Part shown: in pieces, positions 42,874 through 52,083 of the stretch
How positions within the stretch are numbered: the first letter of the stretch is position 1
Layout: the number at the start of each line of letters is the position of its first letter
Assembly (NCBI RefSeq): GCF_044430645.1
Contig: NZ_JAWUDN010000001.1
Coordinates: 930,001 to 994,000 of the forward strand
Direction of reading: 5' to 3'
DNA from: Ewingella allii
GTDB taxonomy: Bacteria; Pseudomonadota; Gammaproteobacteria; Enterobacterales; Enterobacteriaceae
Length of the DNA stretch: 64,000 nt
The notes under the pieces: model-generated
Databases searched by the model: none
Seen by the model: the letters and a program-made list of their open reading frames with translations, nothing else
Told to the model about the DNA's origin: nothing
Translations under genes and position numbers: made by a program

Positions 42874-44787
42874 GTGATAGACGATTTTGCACCAGACGGC
42901 GCGTTAGCGCAGAAAATTGAAGGTTTTAAACCCCGTGAACCTCAGCGTCTGATGGCGCAGGCCGTCAGTACGGCTATCAAAAATAAGCAAGGTTTGGTGG
43001 TGGAAGCCGGTACAGGTACTGGTAAAACTTACGCTTATCTGGCCCCCGCGCTGCGCTCCGGTAAAAAAGTCATTATCTCCACTGGCTCGAAAGCCCTGCA
43101 GGACCAGCTCTATTCCCGCGACCTGCCAAAAGTCGCCACGGCGCTGAAATTCAAAGGCAAATTAGCTTTGCTGAAAGGGCGCTCCAACTACCTGTGCATT
43201 GAGCGTCTGGAGCAGCAATCGCTCTCCGGCGGCGAGCTTGCCAGCCAGTCGCTGAGCGATTTAGTGCATCTGCGTAACTGGTCGAGCATGACCGAAGAGG
43301 GTGACATCAGCACCTGCTCGGTGGTCGCCGAAGACAGCCACGTCTGGCCGCTGGTCACCAGTACCAATGACAACTGTTTGGGCAGCGACTGCCCGGCCTA
43401 CAAAGACTGCTTCGTAGTGAAGGCGCGCCGCAAAGCCATGGATGCCGACGTGGTGGTGGTCAACCACCACCTGTTTATGGCCGACATGGTGGTGAAAGAG
43501 AGCGGCTTTGGCGAACTGATCCCCACCGCCGACGTGATGATTTTCGACGAAGCCCATCAGATCCCTGACATTGCCAGCCAATATTTCGGCCAGCAGGTGA
43601 CCAGCCGCCAGCTGCTGGACATGGCGAAAGACATCACTATCGCCTATCGCACCGAGGTTCGCGACTCGGTTCAGTTGCAAAAGAGTGCCGATCGCCTGAG
43701 CCAAAGTACCATGGACTTCCGCCTAGCACTGGGCGAGCCAGGCTTTAGAGGCAATCTGCGTGACGTGCTCAATCAGCCCGCCATCCAGCGCGCGCTTCTG
43801 TTGCTTGATGACGCGCTGGAGCTTTGCTACGACGTGGTGAAGCTCTCCCTTGGCCGCTCGGCCTTGCTGGACGCGGCGTTCGAGCGCGCTACGCTGTATC
43901 GCAATCGCCTCAAGCGTCTGAAAGATGTCTCTATTCCCGGCTACAGCTACTGGTACGAATGCAACTCGCGCCACTTCGTGCTGGCCCTGACGCCGCTATC
44001 GGTGACTGACAAATTCAGCGAAATGATGACTGACAAACCGGGCGCGTGGATTTTCACCTCCGCGACCCTTTCGGTGAACGATCAGCTGCATCATTTTACC
44101 GAGCGTCTCGGCCTGAACGACGCCGAAACGCTGCTGCTCGCCAGCCCCTTTGATTACGCCAATCAGGCGCTACTCTGCGTGCCACGCTTCCTGCCTTCGC
44201 CCAACGAGCGCGGCGGCTCGCGCCAGCTGGCGCGCATGCTCCGCCCGGTGATTGAAGCCAACAAGGGGCGCTGCTTCTTCCTCTGCACCTCACACCAGAT
44301 GATGCGCGAACTGGCCGAAGAGTTTCGTGCCAGCATGACACTGCCGGTTTTGGTGCAGGGTGAAACCAGTAAGGGCCAGCTACTGGCGCAGTTTGTCGAG
44401 GCGGGTAACGCCTTGCTGGTGGCAACCAGCAGCTTCTGGGAAGGGGTAGACGTGCGCGGCGAGGCGCTGTCGTGCGTGATTATCGACAAGCTGCCCTTTA
44501 CCTCGCCGGATGACCCTCTGCTCAAGGCGCGCATTGAAGATTGCCGCCTGCGCGGTGGCGATCCGTTCAATGAAGTCCAGCTGCCGGACGCGGTGATCAC
44601 CTTGAAGCAGGGCGTCGGGCGTTTGATTCGCGATACCGACGATCGCGGCGTGATGATTATCTGCGACAACCGGCTGGTGATGCGACCTTACGGCGAGGTA
44701 TTTTTAAACAGCCTGCCGCCGACGCCGCGCACCCGAGATTTAGACCGCGCAATCCGCTTCCTGCAAGAGTCTCAACAGCAGAAATAA
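42874..44787 (+). CDS. yoaA: YoaA, DinG-like iron-sulfur DNA helicase
   Basis: A 637-residue superfamily 2 helicase of the XPD/DinG group. Walker A is EAGTGTGKTYAY (about residue 45) and the DEAH box is FDEAHQ. Four cysteines for a 4Fe-4S cluster are in the N-terminal third: one near the SNYLCIERL or DISTCSVV region, and a cluster in NCLGSDCPAYKDC. The C-terminal motif VI is GVGRLIRDTDDRG. In E. coli YoaA works with the polymerase III chi subunit in repair at stalled forks. It starts with GTG, and the N-terminus aligns with the E. coli protein. Confidence 0.95.
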   Translation: MIDDFAPDGALAQKIEGFKPREPQRLMAQAVSTAIKNKQGLVVEAGTGTGKTYAYLAPALRSGKKVIISTGSKALQDQLYSRDLPKVATALKFKGKLALLKGRSNYLCIERLEQQSLSGGELASQSLSDLVHLRNWSSMTEEGDISTCSVVAEDSHVWPLVTSTNDNCLGSDCPAYKDCFVVKARRKAMDADVVVVNHHLFMADMVVKESGFGELIPTADVMIFDEAHQIPDIASQYFGQQVTSRQLLDMAKDITIAYRTEVRDSVQLQKSADRLSQSTMDFRLALGEPGFRGNLRDVLNQPAIQRALLLLDDALELCYDVVKLSLGRSALLDAAFERATLYRNRLKRLKDVSIPGYSYWYECNSRHFVLALTPLSVTDKFSEMMTDKPGAWIFTSATLSVNDQLHHFTERLGLNDAETLLLASPFDYANQALLCVPRFLPSPNERGGSRQLARMLRPVIEANKGRCFFLCTSHQMMRELAEEFRASMTLPVLVQGETSKGQLLAQFVEAGNALLVATSSFWEGVDVRGEALSCVIIDKLPFTSPDDPLLKARIEDCRLRGGDPFNEVQLPDAVITLKQGVGRLIRDTDDRGVMIICDNRLVMRPYGEVFLNSLPPTPRTRDLDRAIRFLQESQQQK

Positions 44788-44856
44788 CGCCGCGCTTGTG
44801 TTAATATTCGGCCGCGAAAAAGGCCCATAACTTTTCTTTCCCGCCTGAGGTTTGGC

Positions 44857-45558
44857 ATGTCCACACGAATTTTAGCAATTGATACGGCGACTGAAGCCTG
44901 CTCGGTTGCGCTTTACAATAATGGCGAAACCCTCGCTCATTTCGAACTTTGCGCCCGTGAACATACGCAGCGCATTTTGCCGATGGTGCAGCAGATCCTG
45001 TCCGAAGCCGGCTTGACGCTGAATCAGGTTGACGCGCTGGCCTTTGGCCGCGGCCCTGGCAGTTTTACCGGCGTGCGTATCGGCATCGGCGTGGCACAAG
45101 GGTTGGCCTTTGGCGCTGAGCTGCCGCTGCTGCCCGTTTCCACGCTGATGACCATGGCGCAGGGCGCCTATCGCCTGACCCAAGCGACCCGCGTCTTGGC
45201 GGCGATTGATGCGCGCATGGGTGAAGTTTATTGGGGTGAATACCTGCGCGGTGAAAACGGCGAATGGCAGGGCGAGCAGTCCGAAGCCGTGCTGAAACCC
45301 GAACAGCTGTTACCCCGTGCTCAGGCACTGACGGGGCGCTTTGCCACCGTCGGCACCGGCTGGCAAACCTACCCAGATTTGCTGGGTGAATCATCCGATG
45401 TTGAATTATTTGATGGCGAAATGTGTCTGCCGCAGGCCGAAGATATGCTGCCTCTGGCCCTGAGCATGTGGAAATCCGGCGTTAGCGTAAGCGCAGAGCA
45501 TGCCGAGCCGGTTTATCTGCGTAATGAAGTGACCTGGAAAAAGCTTCCTGGCCGTTAA
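44857..45558 (+). CDS. tsaB: TsaB, tRNA t6A37 modification protein
   Basis: A 233-residue ASKHA-fold protein that forms a heterodimer with TsaD and, with TsaE, makes N6-threonylcarbamoyladenosine in tRNAs reading ANN codons. The opening ILAIDTATEACSVAL and the GRGPGSFTGVRIGIGVAQGLAFG segment are diagnostic. GAGG precedes the ATG. It follows yoaA and precedes yeaY, as in E. coli. Confidence 0.97.
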   Translation: MSTRILAIDTATEACSVALYNNGETLAHFELCAREHTQRILPMVQQILSEAGLTLNQVDALAFGRGPGSFTGVRIGIGVAQGLAFGAELPLLPVSTLMTMAQGAYRLTQATRVLAAIDARMGEVYWGEYLRGENGEWQGEQSEAVLKPEQLLPRAQALTGRFATVGTGWQTYPDLLGESSDVELFDGEMCLPQAEDMLPLALSMWKSGVSVSAEHAEPVYLRNEVTWKKLPGR

Positions 45559-45621
45559 GTTTTAGCAACTTGTGAACTAAATCGTGGTCAAAAGTGTAAG
45601 TATCGTCCAGGAGTTCTCACA

Positions 45622-46266
45622 ATGCGTAGGTGGTCGGCAGTGCAACAGTTTTCTGGTTTTAAACGTTCTGTTTTTCAGTCTAAACGCCTGGCACTCAGCG
45701 CCATTGGGTTAAGCGTTTTGTTGCTGTCCGGCTGTGTTACCGTGCCTGCGGATATTCGCGGTACCACCGATACGCCGCAGATGAATCTGCAAGTGGTGCA
45801 GGGCGCGCCGCAGCTGTATGTCGGCCAAGAGTCGCGCTTCGGCGGTAAAGTGATCAGCGTGACCAATGAGCAGAACAAAACGCGGCTGGAAATCGCCACC
45901 GTGCCGCTGGATGACGCAGCAAGGCCGATTCTGGGCGCCGCGTCGCTGGGGCGAATTCACGCCTATGTGAACGGCTTTGTGGATCCGGTCGATCTGCGCG
46001 ACCAGTTGGTCACCGTTGTCGGGCCAATAACCGGCGCGGAGAAGGGCACCATCGGCCAGACCTCTTACAACTTTGTCACCGTGGACGTGAACAGCTACAA
46101 ACGCTGGCGCCTGTCTCAACAGGTGGTGATGCCGCCGCAGCCAATTGGCCCGTGGGGCTACTACGGTCCGTATAACTCACGCTGGGGCAGAGGCTTTGGT
46201 CCAGGCTGGGGACCGGGCTGGTATGACCCACAACCGGCTCGTGTAGAAACCTTCGTGACCGAATAA
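45622..46266 (+). CDS. yeaY: YeaY, Slp-family outer membrane lipoprotein
   Basis: A 214-residue Slp-family lipoprotein. After an extended N-region the signal sequence ends in the lipobox LLSGC (Cys near residue 38). The body has the Slp motif APQLYVGQESRFGGKV. The C-terminus is rich in Gly, Trp, Tyr and Pro (GPWGYYGPYNS onward). The role of YeaY is not known; Slp in E. coli is induced by starvation. The start at 45622 follows GGAG. The N-terminal extension before the signal sequence is longer than in E. coli, so an internal start is possible. Confidence 0.92.
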   Translation: MRRWSAVQQFSGFKRSVFQSKRLALSAIGLSVLLLSGCVTVPADIRGTTDTPQMNLQVVQGAPQLYVGQESRFGGKVISVTNEQNKTRLEIATVPLDDAARPILGAASLGRIHAYVNGFVDPVDLRDQLVTVVGPITGAEKGTIGQTSYNFVTVDVNSYKRWRLSQQVVMPPQPIGPWGYYGPYNSRWGRGFGPGWGPGWYDPQPARVETFVTE

Positions 46267-46287
46267 CTAAGCAGTAGAGTAAGACTT

Positions 46288-46318
46288 TAAAGGCGACTCT
46301 GGTCGCCTTTTTCTTTTT
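46288..46318 (+). terminator. Terminator after yeaY
   Basis: AAAGGCGAC and GTCGCCTTT pair around TCTG and are followed by a T-rich run. Confidence 0.88.
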
Positions 46319-46382
46319 TGGGCCATGGAAGCCCACAACAAATTAGTGACAAGCCTCTCAACCTCAACATTGTTTGAACCGC

Positions 46383-46399
46383 AACTGGTAAGCTGAGTT
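46383..46399 (+). promoter_or_regulatory. FadR operator of fadD
   Basis: AACTGGTAAGCTGAGTT closely resembles the E. coli fadD operator AGCTGGTATGATGAGTT and the FadR consensus. It lies 74 bases before the fadD start. FadR, encoded at 58.0 kb, would repress fadD here until long-chain acyl-CoA releases it. Confidence 0.75.
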
Positions 46400-46472
46400 A
46401 AAATATTGTTAAAGACGTGATAAAACTCGTCATATTGAGATGGCCGCAGCACATTATTGCAGGAGTGATACC

Positions 46473-48170
46473 TTGGAAAAGGTCTGGCTAAAACGTTACC
46501 CTTCTGATGTTCCTGAGAACATCGACCCGGATCGCTATAGCTCATTGGTCGAAATGTTCGAAAACGCTGCCCTGCGTTTCGCGGACAACCCGGCCTTTAT
46601 CAATATGGGCGAGGTGATGACCTTCCGTAAGCTCGAAGAGCGCAGTCGCGCTTTCGCCGCCTACTTGCAAAATGAGTTAGGGCTGAAGAAGGGCGACCGC
46701 GTTGCGCTGATGATGCCTAACCTGTTGCAGTACCCGATTGCCCTGTTTGGCGTGCTTCGCGCCGGGCTGGTGGTGGTCAACGTTAACCCGCTTTACACCC
46801 CGCGTGAGTTAGAACACCAGCTGAATGACAGCGGCGCATGCGCGATTGTCATTGTTTCCAACTTTGCCCACACGTTGGAAAAGGTGGTCTACAAAACTCA
46901 GGTTAAACACGTAATTTTGACCCGCATGGGCGACCAGCTCTCCGCCGCCAAAGGCACGCTGGTTAACTTCGTGGTGAAATACGTCAAAAAGCTGGTGCCG
47001 AAATATCATTTGCCAAATGCCATCTCATTTCGCAGCGTCCTGCAACAGGGGCGGCGGATGCAATATATTAAGCCGGATGTTATCAACAGCGATTTGGCTT
47101 TCCTGCAATATACTGGCGGCACGACCGGCGTGGCCAAAGGCGCGATGCTGACCCACCGGAATATGCAGGCCAACCTCGAACAAGCTAAAGCCGCCTATTC
47201 TCCGCTGCTTAAACCCGGCCATGATTTAGTGGTTACCGCGCTGCCGCTCTACCATATATTCGCGCTCACCGTGAACTGTCTGCTGTTTATCGAAATGGGC
47301 GGCCGCAGCCTGCTTATCACCAATCCAAGGGATATACCCGGAATGGTGAAAGAGCTGGCGAAATATCCATTCACCACCATCAGTGGTGTGAATACATTAT
47401 TCAACGCGCTGCTCAATAATGAAGATTTCCGCGAACTGGATTTCTCCACGCTGCGACTGTCTGTGGGCGGCGGGATGTCGGTGCAGAAGTCAGTGGCGGA
47501 TAAATGGGAAAAACTCACCGGCAAGCATCTGCTGGAGGGTTATGGCCTGACGGAGTGCGCGCCGCTGGTGGCGGGCAACCCTTATGATTTGAAACATTAT
47601 AGTGGCAGCATTGGTTTGCCGGTGCCATCGACAGAGGTGAAGCTTGTCGACGATAATGGCCAGGAAGTGCCTTTCGGCGAGCCGGGCGAGCTGTTGATTC
47701 GCGGGCCGCAGGTGATGCTGGGCTATTGGCAGCGCCCGTCGGCGACTGATGAAGTGTTAAAAGATGGCTGGCTCTCAACCGGCGATATCGTTACAGTGGA
47801 CGAGCAGGGCTTTTTACGCATCATTGATCGTAAAAAAGACATGATTCTGGTCTCCGGTTTCAACGTCTATCCTAACGAGATTGAAGATATCGTTTCCCAG
47901 CATGAGAAAGTGCTCGAAGTGGCCGCTATCGGCGTGGAGAGCGAATCATCCGGGGAGATCGTCAAGATCTGCGTCGTGAAGAAAGATCCGTCGCTGACCA
48001 GCGAAGAGCTGCTGGCGCATTGTCGACGCATGCTGACGGGTTACAAAGTGCCGAAGATTGTTGAGTTCCGCGATGAACTGCCAAAGTCGAACGTTGGCAA
48101 AATTCTTCGTCGTGAGCTCCGTGATGAACATAAAAAACCTAAGCCAGACGCAAAGCAGAGCGCGGCCTAG
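46473..48170 (+). CDS. fadD: FadD, long-chain acyl-CoA synthetase
   Basis: A 565-residue adenylate-forming enzyme that activates incoming fatty acids to acyl-CoA at the inner membrane. The AMP-binding motif is YTGGTTGVAKGAMLTHRN, and the fatty-acid motif region includes GWLSTGDIVTVDEQGFLRI. It starts with TTG at 46473, seven bases after AGGAG, giving (M)EKVWLKRYP; E. coli fadD also starts with TTG. A frame opening 33 bases earlier has no ribosome binding site. Confidence 0.96.
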   Translation: MEKVWLKRYPSDVPENIDPDRYSSLVEMFENAALRFADNPAFINMGEVMTFRKLEERSRAFAAYLQNELGLKKGDRVALMMPNLLQYPIALFGVLRAGLVVVNVNPLYTPRELEHQLNDSGACAIVIVSNFAHTLEKVVYKTQVKHVILTRMGDQLSAAKGTLVNFVVKYVKKLVPKYHLPNAISFRSVLQQGRRMQYIKPDVINSDLAFLQYTGGTTGVAKGAMLTHRNMQANLEQAKAAYSPLLKPGHDLVVTALPLYHIFALTVNCLLFIEMGGRSLLITNPRDIPGMVKELAKYPFTTISGVNTLFNALLNNEDFRELDFSTLRLSVGGGMSVQKSVADKWEKLTGKHLLEGYGLTECAPLVAGNPYDLKHYSGSIGLPVPSTEVKLVDDNGQEVPFGEPGELLIRGPQVMLGYWQRPSATDEVLKDGWLSTGDIVTVDEQGFLRIIDRKKDMILVSGFNVYPNEIEDIVSQHEKVLEVAAIGVESESSGEIVKICVVKKDPSLTSEELLAHCRRMLTGYKVPKIVEFRDELPKSNVGKILRRELRDEHKKPKPDAKQSAA

Positions 48171-48199
48171 CGAATTAGGTTCATCATACGCAGATTCCC

Positions 48200-48232
48200 A
48201 CGACGCCGGCTAAGTCCGGCGTCGTTACGTTT
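48200..48232 (+). terminator. Terminator after fadD
   Basis: ACGACGCCGG and CCGGCGTCGT form a ten-base stem around CTAAGT, followed by TACGTTTT. The T-run is interrupted, so termination may be partial. Confidence 0.7.
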
Positions 48233-48298
48233 TACGCAATAATATCCATCCTTCGATTGACAATCAGAAGGCGGGTATATGATTAAGAGAATCAAAGT

Positions 48299-49420
48299 TT
48301 GAACTATCAGTTGATTACCACTAATGACGCGCTTGCGCAGATTTGTTTGCAAGCTCAGGCTCATAGCCAGATTGCCCTTGATACCGAGTTCGTCAGAACC
48401 CGCACCTACTACCCGCAGTTAGGGCTGATCCAGCTGTTTGATGGTGAAACGCTGACCCTGATTGACCCACTGCCGATCACCGCGTGGCAGCCCTTTATTG
48501 ACCTGCTGGTGAACCCAAACGTGGTGAAATTCCTCCACGCAGGCAGTGAAGATCTCGAAGTATTCCTCAACGCCTTTGGCGTGCTTCCCGTTCCGCTGAT
48601 TGATACTCAGATCCTCGCGGCGTTCAGCGGTCGTCCGCTCTCTTGCGGTTTTGCACGTTTGGTGGCGGAAACCACGGGCGTTGAGCTGGATAAAAGCGAG
48701 TCGCGCACCGACTGGATTGCCCGCCCGCTGAGCGAAAAGCAGTGCGTATACGCGGCGGCCGACGTGTGGTATCTGCTACCACTGGCCGAGCAGTTGATGC
48801 GTGAAACGCAGGAAGCAGGTTGGATGGACGCCGCGCTGGACGAGTGTCTGTCGCTGTGTCGCCGCCGTGCTGAAGTGCTGCAGCCGGAGCAGGCTTATCT
48901 CGACATCACCAATGCTTTCCAGCTACGTCCGCGCCAACTGGCCTGTTTGCAGAAGCTGGCGTCATGGCGTTTAACACAGGCTCGCCAGCGCGACCTGGCG
49001 GTGAACTTCGTGGTGAGAGAAGAGAATCTGTGGCAGGTAGCGCGCTATCAGCCGACGTCACTGGGCGAGCTGGAAGCATTAGGCCTGAGCGGCCCGGAAA
49101 TTCGCTACCACGGCCGTACGCTGTTGGCGCTGGTGGCCGAAGCCAATGCTATGGACGAGCAGGAGCTGCCTGCGCCATTGTCGAGCCTGATTGACCAACC
49201 GGGCTACCGCAAGGTGTTCAAAGACATCAAAGCGCTTATTCAAACCGTGAGCGAAGAGAGTGGCCTGAGCGTCGAGCTATTAGCCTCAAGACGCCAAATT
49301 AACCAGTTATTAAATTGGCACTGGCAGTTAAAAACCAAAGAAAGCGAGCCGGAAATTATTAGCGGTTGGCGCGGTGATTTGTTAAAAACGCGCTTGCTGG
49401 AAATCCTCAAAGATTATTAA
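48299..49420 (+). CDS. rnd: Ribonuclease D
   Basis: A 373-residue 3'-5' exoribonuclease that trims tRNA and other small RNAs. The DEDDy residues are in IALDTEFVRT, HAGSEDLEVF and QCVYAAADVWYLL. Two HRDC domains occupy the C-terminal half. It starts with TTG at 48299, giving (M)NYQLITTND; E. coli rnd also uses UUG, which limits expression. In E. coli minCDE is far away; here minE follows convergently. Confidence 0.95.
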   Translation: MNYQLITTNDALAQICLQAQAHSQIALDTEFVRTRTYYPQLGLIQLFDGETLTLIDPLPITAWQPFIDLLVNPNVVKFLHAGSEDLEVFLNAFGVLPVPLIDTQILAAFSGRPLSCGFARLVAETTGVELDKSESRTDWIARPLSEKQCVYAAADVWYLLPLAEQLMRETQEAGWMDAALDECLSLCRRRAEVLQPEQAYLDITNAFQLRPRQLACLQKLASWRLTQARQRDLAVNFVVREENLWQVARYQPTSLGELEALGLSGPEIRYHGRTLLALVAEANAMDEQELPAPLSSLIDQPGYRKVFKDIKALIQTVSEESGLSVELLASRRQINQLLNWHWQLKTKESEPEIISGWRGDLLKTRLLEILKDY

Positions 49421-49487
49421 AACCCAGCAGCTGATAAATAAGCAGCCGTGCTTTGGGATAGCGTTTGAGATAAATCACAAATTAAAG

Positions 49488-49516
49488 AAGGGCAGACCGG
49501 TTCTGCTCTTTTTTTA
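49488..49516 (+). terminator. Terminator after rnd
   Basis: AAGGGCAGA and TCTGCTCTT pair (one G-T pair) around CCGGT and are followed by a T-run. Confidence 0.88.
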
Positions 49517-49670
49517 TTTATCGAGGAACGTATTTTTAGCGGAATGAAAGAGAGGGATATAACACAAATTAGGTTCAGCAATTATTGCAGAATAGGGCAA
49601 GGTTAAGTGAGTAAGAATGGGACAACTCTCAATCGAATTTTATGGAATATTAACAGCGGACACGAGTAAC

Positions 49671-49708
49671 TTGTATAAATATACAGTTACCCCCTGACGA
49701 ACAGGGGG
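49671..49708. promoter_or_regulatory. LexA-like box next to a strong hairpin
   Basis: TTGTATAAATATACAG (49671-49686) differs from the LexA box CTGT-N8-ACAG by one base. Four bases later CCCCCTG-ACGAA-CAGGGGG (49690-49708) is a perfect seven-base stem. Neither neighbour needs a promoter here, since rnd and minE are convergent. Confidence 0.4.
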
Positions 49709-49755
49709 CAGCTATTTTGAAGCAAACGCCTTCAAACAGAACATGTCCATCTCTG

Positions 49756-50025
49756 TCATTTAGGCGCTTCTTCCGAGTCCGGCAGCGTCACGTTAAGCTC
49801 AAGTACCGAGATATCGTCACCTTTTTGCTCAAATTGCACGTTGAGCATTTCAGGGTCAATCTGAATGTACTTACAGATGACCGCTAAAATATCACGCTTC
49901 AGATCTGGCAGATAGGCGGGTTCACTGTCCCCGCGGCGTCGCTCTGCTACGATGATCTGTAGCCGTTCCTTGGCTATATTGGCTGTCGGCTTTTTACGGG
50001 ACAGAAAGAAATCTAACAAGGCCAT
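49756..50025 (-). CDS. minE: MinE, topological factor of division site placement
   Basis: An 89-residue protein (E. coli: 88). The N-terminal membrane-binding and anti-MinCD part begins MALLDFFLSRKKPTANIAKERLQIIVAERRR, with the MinD-contact helix at about 13-30. The C-terminal half dimerises. It stimulates MinD ATPase, making MinCD oscillate so that only mid-cell remains free for FtsZ. It follows minD after three bases. Confidence 0.97.
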   Translation of the reverse strand: MALLDFFLSRKKPTANIAKERLQIIVAERRRGDSEPAYLPDLKRDILAVICKYIQIDPEMLNVQFEQKGDDISVLELNVTLPDSEEAPK

Positions 50026-50028
50026 GGT

Positions 50029-50841
50029 TTATCCCCCAAAAAGGCGTTTCAGGAAACTCTTCTTCTCTTCCTCAATAAAACGGAACGCACGTTCTTCACC
50101 AAGCAAACGGCTGACGGTGTCGTCGTACGCCTTACCTGCGTCAGATTCCTGATCCAAAATGACCGGCTCGCCTTGGTTAGACGCGCGCAGTACAGACTGA
50201 TCTTCAGGAATAACGCCGACCAACGGAATGCGAAGGATTTCAAGCACATCCTCCATGCTCAGCATGTCACCACGGCTTACACGGCCTGGGTTGTAGCGAG
50301 TCAGAAGCAGGTGTTCTTTGATTGGATCTAAGCCTTTCTCAGCGCGGCGGGATTTTGAAGACAAAATACCTAAAATGCGATCGGAGTCACGTACAGAAGA
50401 GACTTCTGGGTTGGTGGTGATCACTGCTTCGTCAGCGAAATACAGCGCCATCAGAGCACCGGTTTCGATACCAGCGGGTGAATCACAGACCACAAAATCG
50501 AATTCCATGTCGTTAAGGTCGTTAAGAATTTTCTCTACGCCTTCACGAGTTAATGCGTCTTTGTCACGGGTTTGGGAAGCAGGAAGAATGAACAGGTTGT
50601 CAGTGCGTTTATCTTTGATAAGCGCTTGATTCAACGTGGCATCACCTTGGATCACGTTAACAAAATCATAAACAACGCGGCGCTCACAGCCCATGATCAG
50701 GTCAAGGTTACGCAAACCGATATCGAAGTCGATAACAACGGTTTTTTTACCTTTTTGAGCTAGACCGGTAGCAATGGCTGCGCTTGAAGTGGTCTTGCCA
50801 ACGCCCCCTTTACCCGATGTAACAACTATAATGCGTGCCAT
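50029..50841 (-). CDS. minD: MinD, septum site-determining ATPase
   Basis: A 270-residue deviant Walker A ATPase (GKGGVGKTTSS, residues 10-20) that dimerises on the membrane with ATP and recruits MinC and MinE. The C-terminal amphipathic membrane-targeting helix is the segment ending KKSFLKRLFGG. The start at 50841 (MARIIVVTSG) after AGGA fits the family. Six extra codons upstream are rejected. Confidence 0.97.
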   Translation of the reverse strand: MARIIVVTSGKGGVGKTTSSAAIATGLAQKGKKTVVIDFDIGLRNLDLIMGCERRVVYDFVNVIQGDATLNQALIKDKRTDNLFILPASQTRDKDALTREGVEKILNDLNDMEFDFVVCDSPAGIETGALMALYFADEAVITTNPEVSSVRDSDRILGILSSKSRRAEKGLDPIKEHLLLTRYNPGRVSRGDMLSMEDVLEILRIPLVGVIPEDQSVLRASNQGEPVILDQESDAGKAYDDTVSRLLGEERAFRFIEEEKKSFLKRLFGG

Positions 50842-50865
50842 GAAAGGATTCCTTGTCAAAAGGGC

Positions 50866-51555
50866 TTAGTTTAAAGGTTGTATGGTTAACACGTTATCTA
50901 ACAGGCTGAGGCGGGCTGCCTGTCCATAATAGTCGGACGGGATTTGGTCACTCAACCAGTACTGTCCTGCGATAGAGACTAGCTCAGCCCCCAGATGCGT
51001 GCAAAATATCTGACAGTTTGCATCACCTGCGGCACCGGCCAGCGCACGGCCGCGCATCATGCCATATATGTGGATGTTACCATCGGCAATAAGTTCCGCA
51101 CCGGCGCTCACACTGCTGGTGACAATGAGATCGCTGTTACGGGCATAAATTTGTTGGCCAGACCGGATGGGAGTACTAATGATCCGGGTTTTCGCTGGCG
51201 CATTGTCTGGTACAACAGGAGCAGGCGGCTCGGCGGCTACGCGTTGTGCACGGCCTTCGCTCAGCAGCGGCAAGCCGGTGCGAGAGATGGCGCGCTTTTG
51301 GCGCTCGTCTTTACAACCACTGATGCCCACAACGCGAAAACCAGCAGAAGCGACAGCCTGTTGAATGTCTTTCCAGTTCGCTTCACCAGTTAGTGCAGCG
51401 ACGTTGATAACAACAGGGGCATTTTTCAGAAAAGCAGGAGCTTGCTCCACTTTTTCTTGTAACGCCTGATAAATAACCTCAGGTTGTGAACTATGTAAAT
51501 GAACAACCGATAAGGTAAAACTGCTGCCTTTTAGTTCTATTGGCGATTGTGACAT
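50866..51555 (-). CDS. minC: MinC, FtsZ assembly inhibitor
   Basis: A 229-residue protein with an N-terminal FtsZ-binding domain (about 1-105), a Pro/Ala-rich linker, and a C-terminal beta-helix domain (VTSSVSAGAELIADGNIHIYG) that binds MinD and FtsZ. It heads minC-minD-minE, transcribed leftward. The 136-base gap to ycgL holds the divergent promoters. Confidence 0.97.
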   Translation of the reverse strand: MSQSPIELKGSSFTLSVVHLHSSQPEVIYQALQEKVEQAPAFLKNAPVVINVAALTGEANWKDIQQAVASAGFRVVGISGCKDERQKRAISRTGLPLLSEGRAQRVAAEPPAPVVPDNAPAKTRIISTPIRSGQQIYARNSDLIVTSSVSAGAELIADGNIHIYGMMRGRALAGAAGDANCQIFCTHLGAELVSIAGQYWLSDQIPSDYYGQAARLSLLDNVLTIQPLN

Positions 51556-51691
51556 CTATCCTGACTCAGTCTCAGCAACTTTAAATCCCCGGAATACCAC
51601 TCGGGGGGCGATATTCCGATGTACGTTAAGCATGTTATAGTTACAGTTATATCTAGGCAAGCCACCGTTTCAATAAATTAGAGTTAAAAAA

Positions 51692-51964
51692 ATGCTTTGT
51701 GCGATCTATAGAAGTACCAAACGTGACCAGACTTACCTGTATGTCGAAAAAAAAGACGATTTCTCTCGCGTTCCTGAAGAATTATTACAAGGTTTCGGCC
51801 AACCGCAGTTCTCAATGTCGATTAATCTGGGGCAAAGAGAAAAGTTAGCCACCGCCGATATTGAGAAAGTAAAACAATCACTCCTCGAGCAGGGCTATTA
51901 TTTGCAAGTGCCACCGCCGATGGAAAGTTTATTGAATATGCATCTGCAAAACGGCGAAAAATAA
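51692..51964 (+). CDS. ycgL: YcgL family protein
   Basis: A 90-residue protein of the YcgL family (DUF709), beginning MLCAIYRSTKRDQTYLYVEKKDDFSRVP. The family is conserved next to minC in gammaproteobacteria, and its function is not clear. The E. coli protein has a longer N-terminus, but this start is preceded by AGAG and aligns with the conserved core. Confidence 0.92.
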   Translation: MLCAIYRSTKRDQTYLYVEKKDDFSRVPEELLQGFGQPQFSMSINLGQREKLATADIEKVKQSLLEQGYYLQVPPPMESLLNMHLQNGEK

Positions 51965-52083
51965 AGCGAATACTGTCCTTCTGGGTAGGTTTTTGTAAAT
52001 TCAGAGCTGTCGGGTTGCATTCATCTTCTGGCTCATTCAGGTTGTAAACAACGTGTAAGTGCTTTGATAAAAGGAACAGATTG

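Larger units (their letters stand above)
49421..49755. other. rnd-minE intergenic region
   Basis: This 335-base gap between convergent genes holds the rnd terminator, a LexA-like box and a strong hairpin, each listed separately. The short frames in it (20 and 26 codons) have no convincing ribosome binding site, so I see no supportable gene. Confidence 0.5.
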
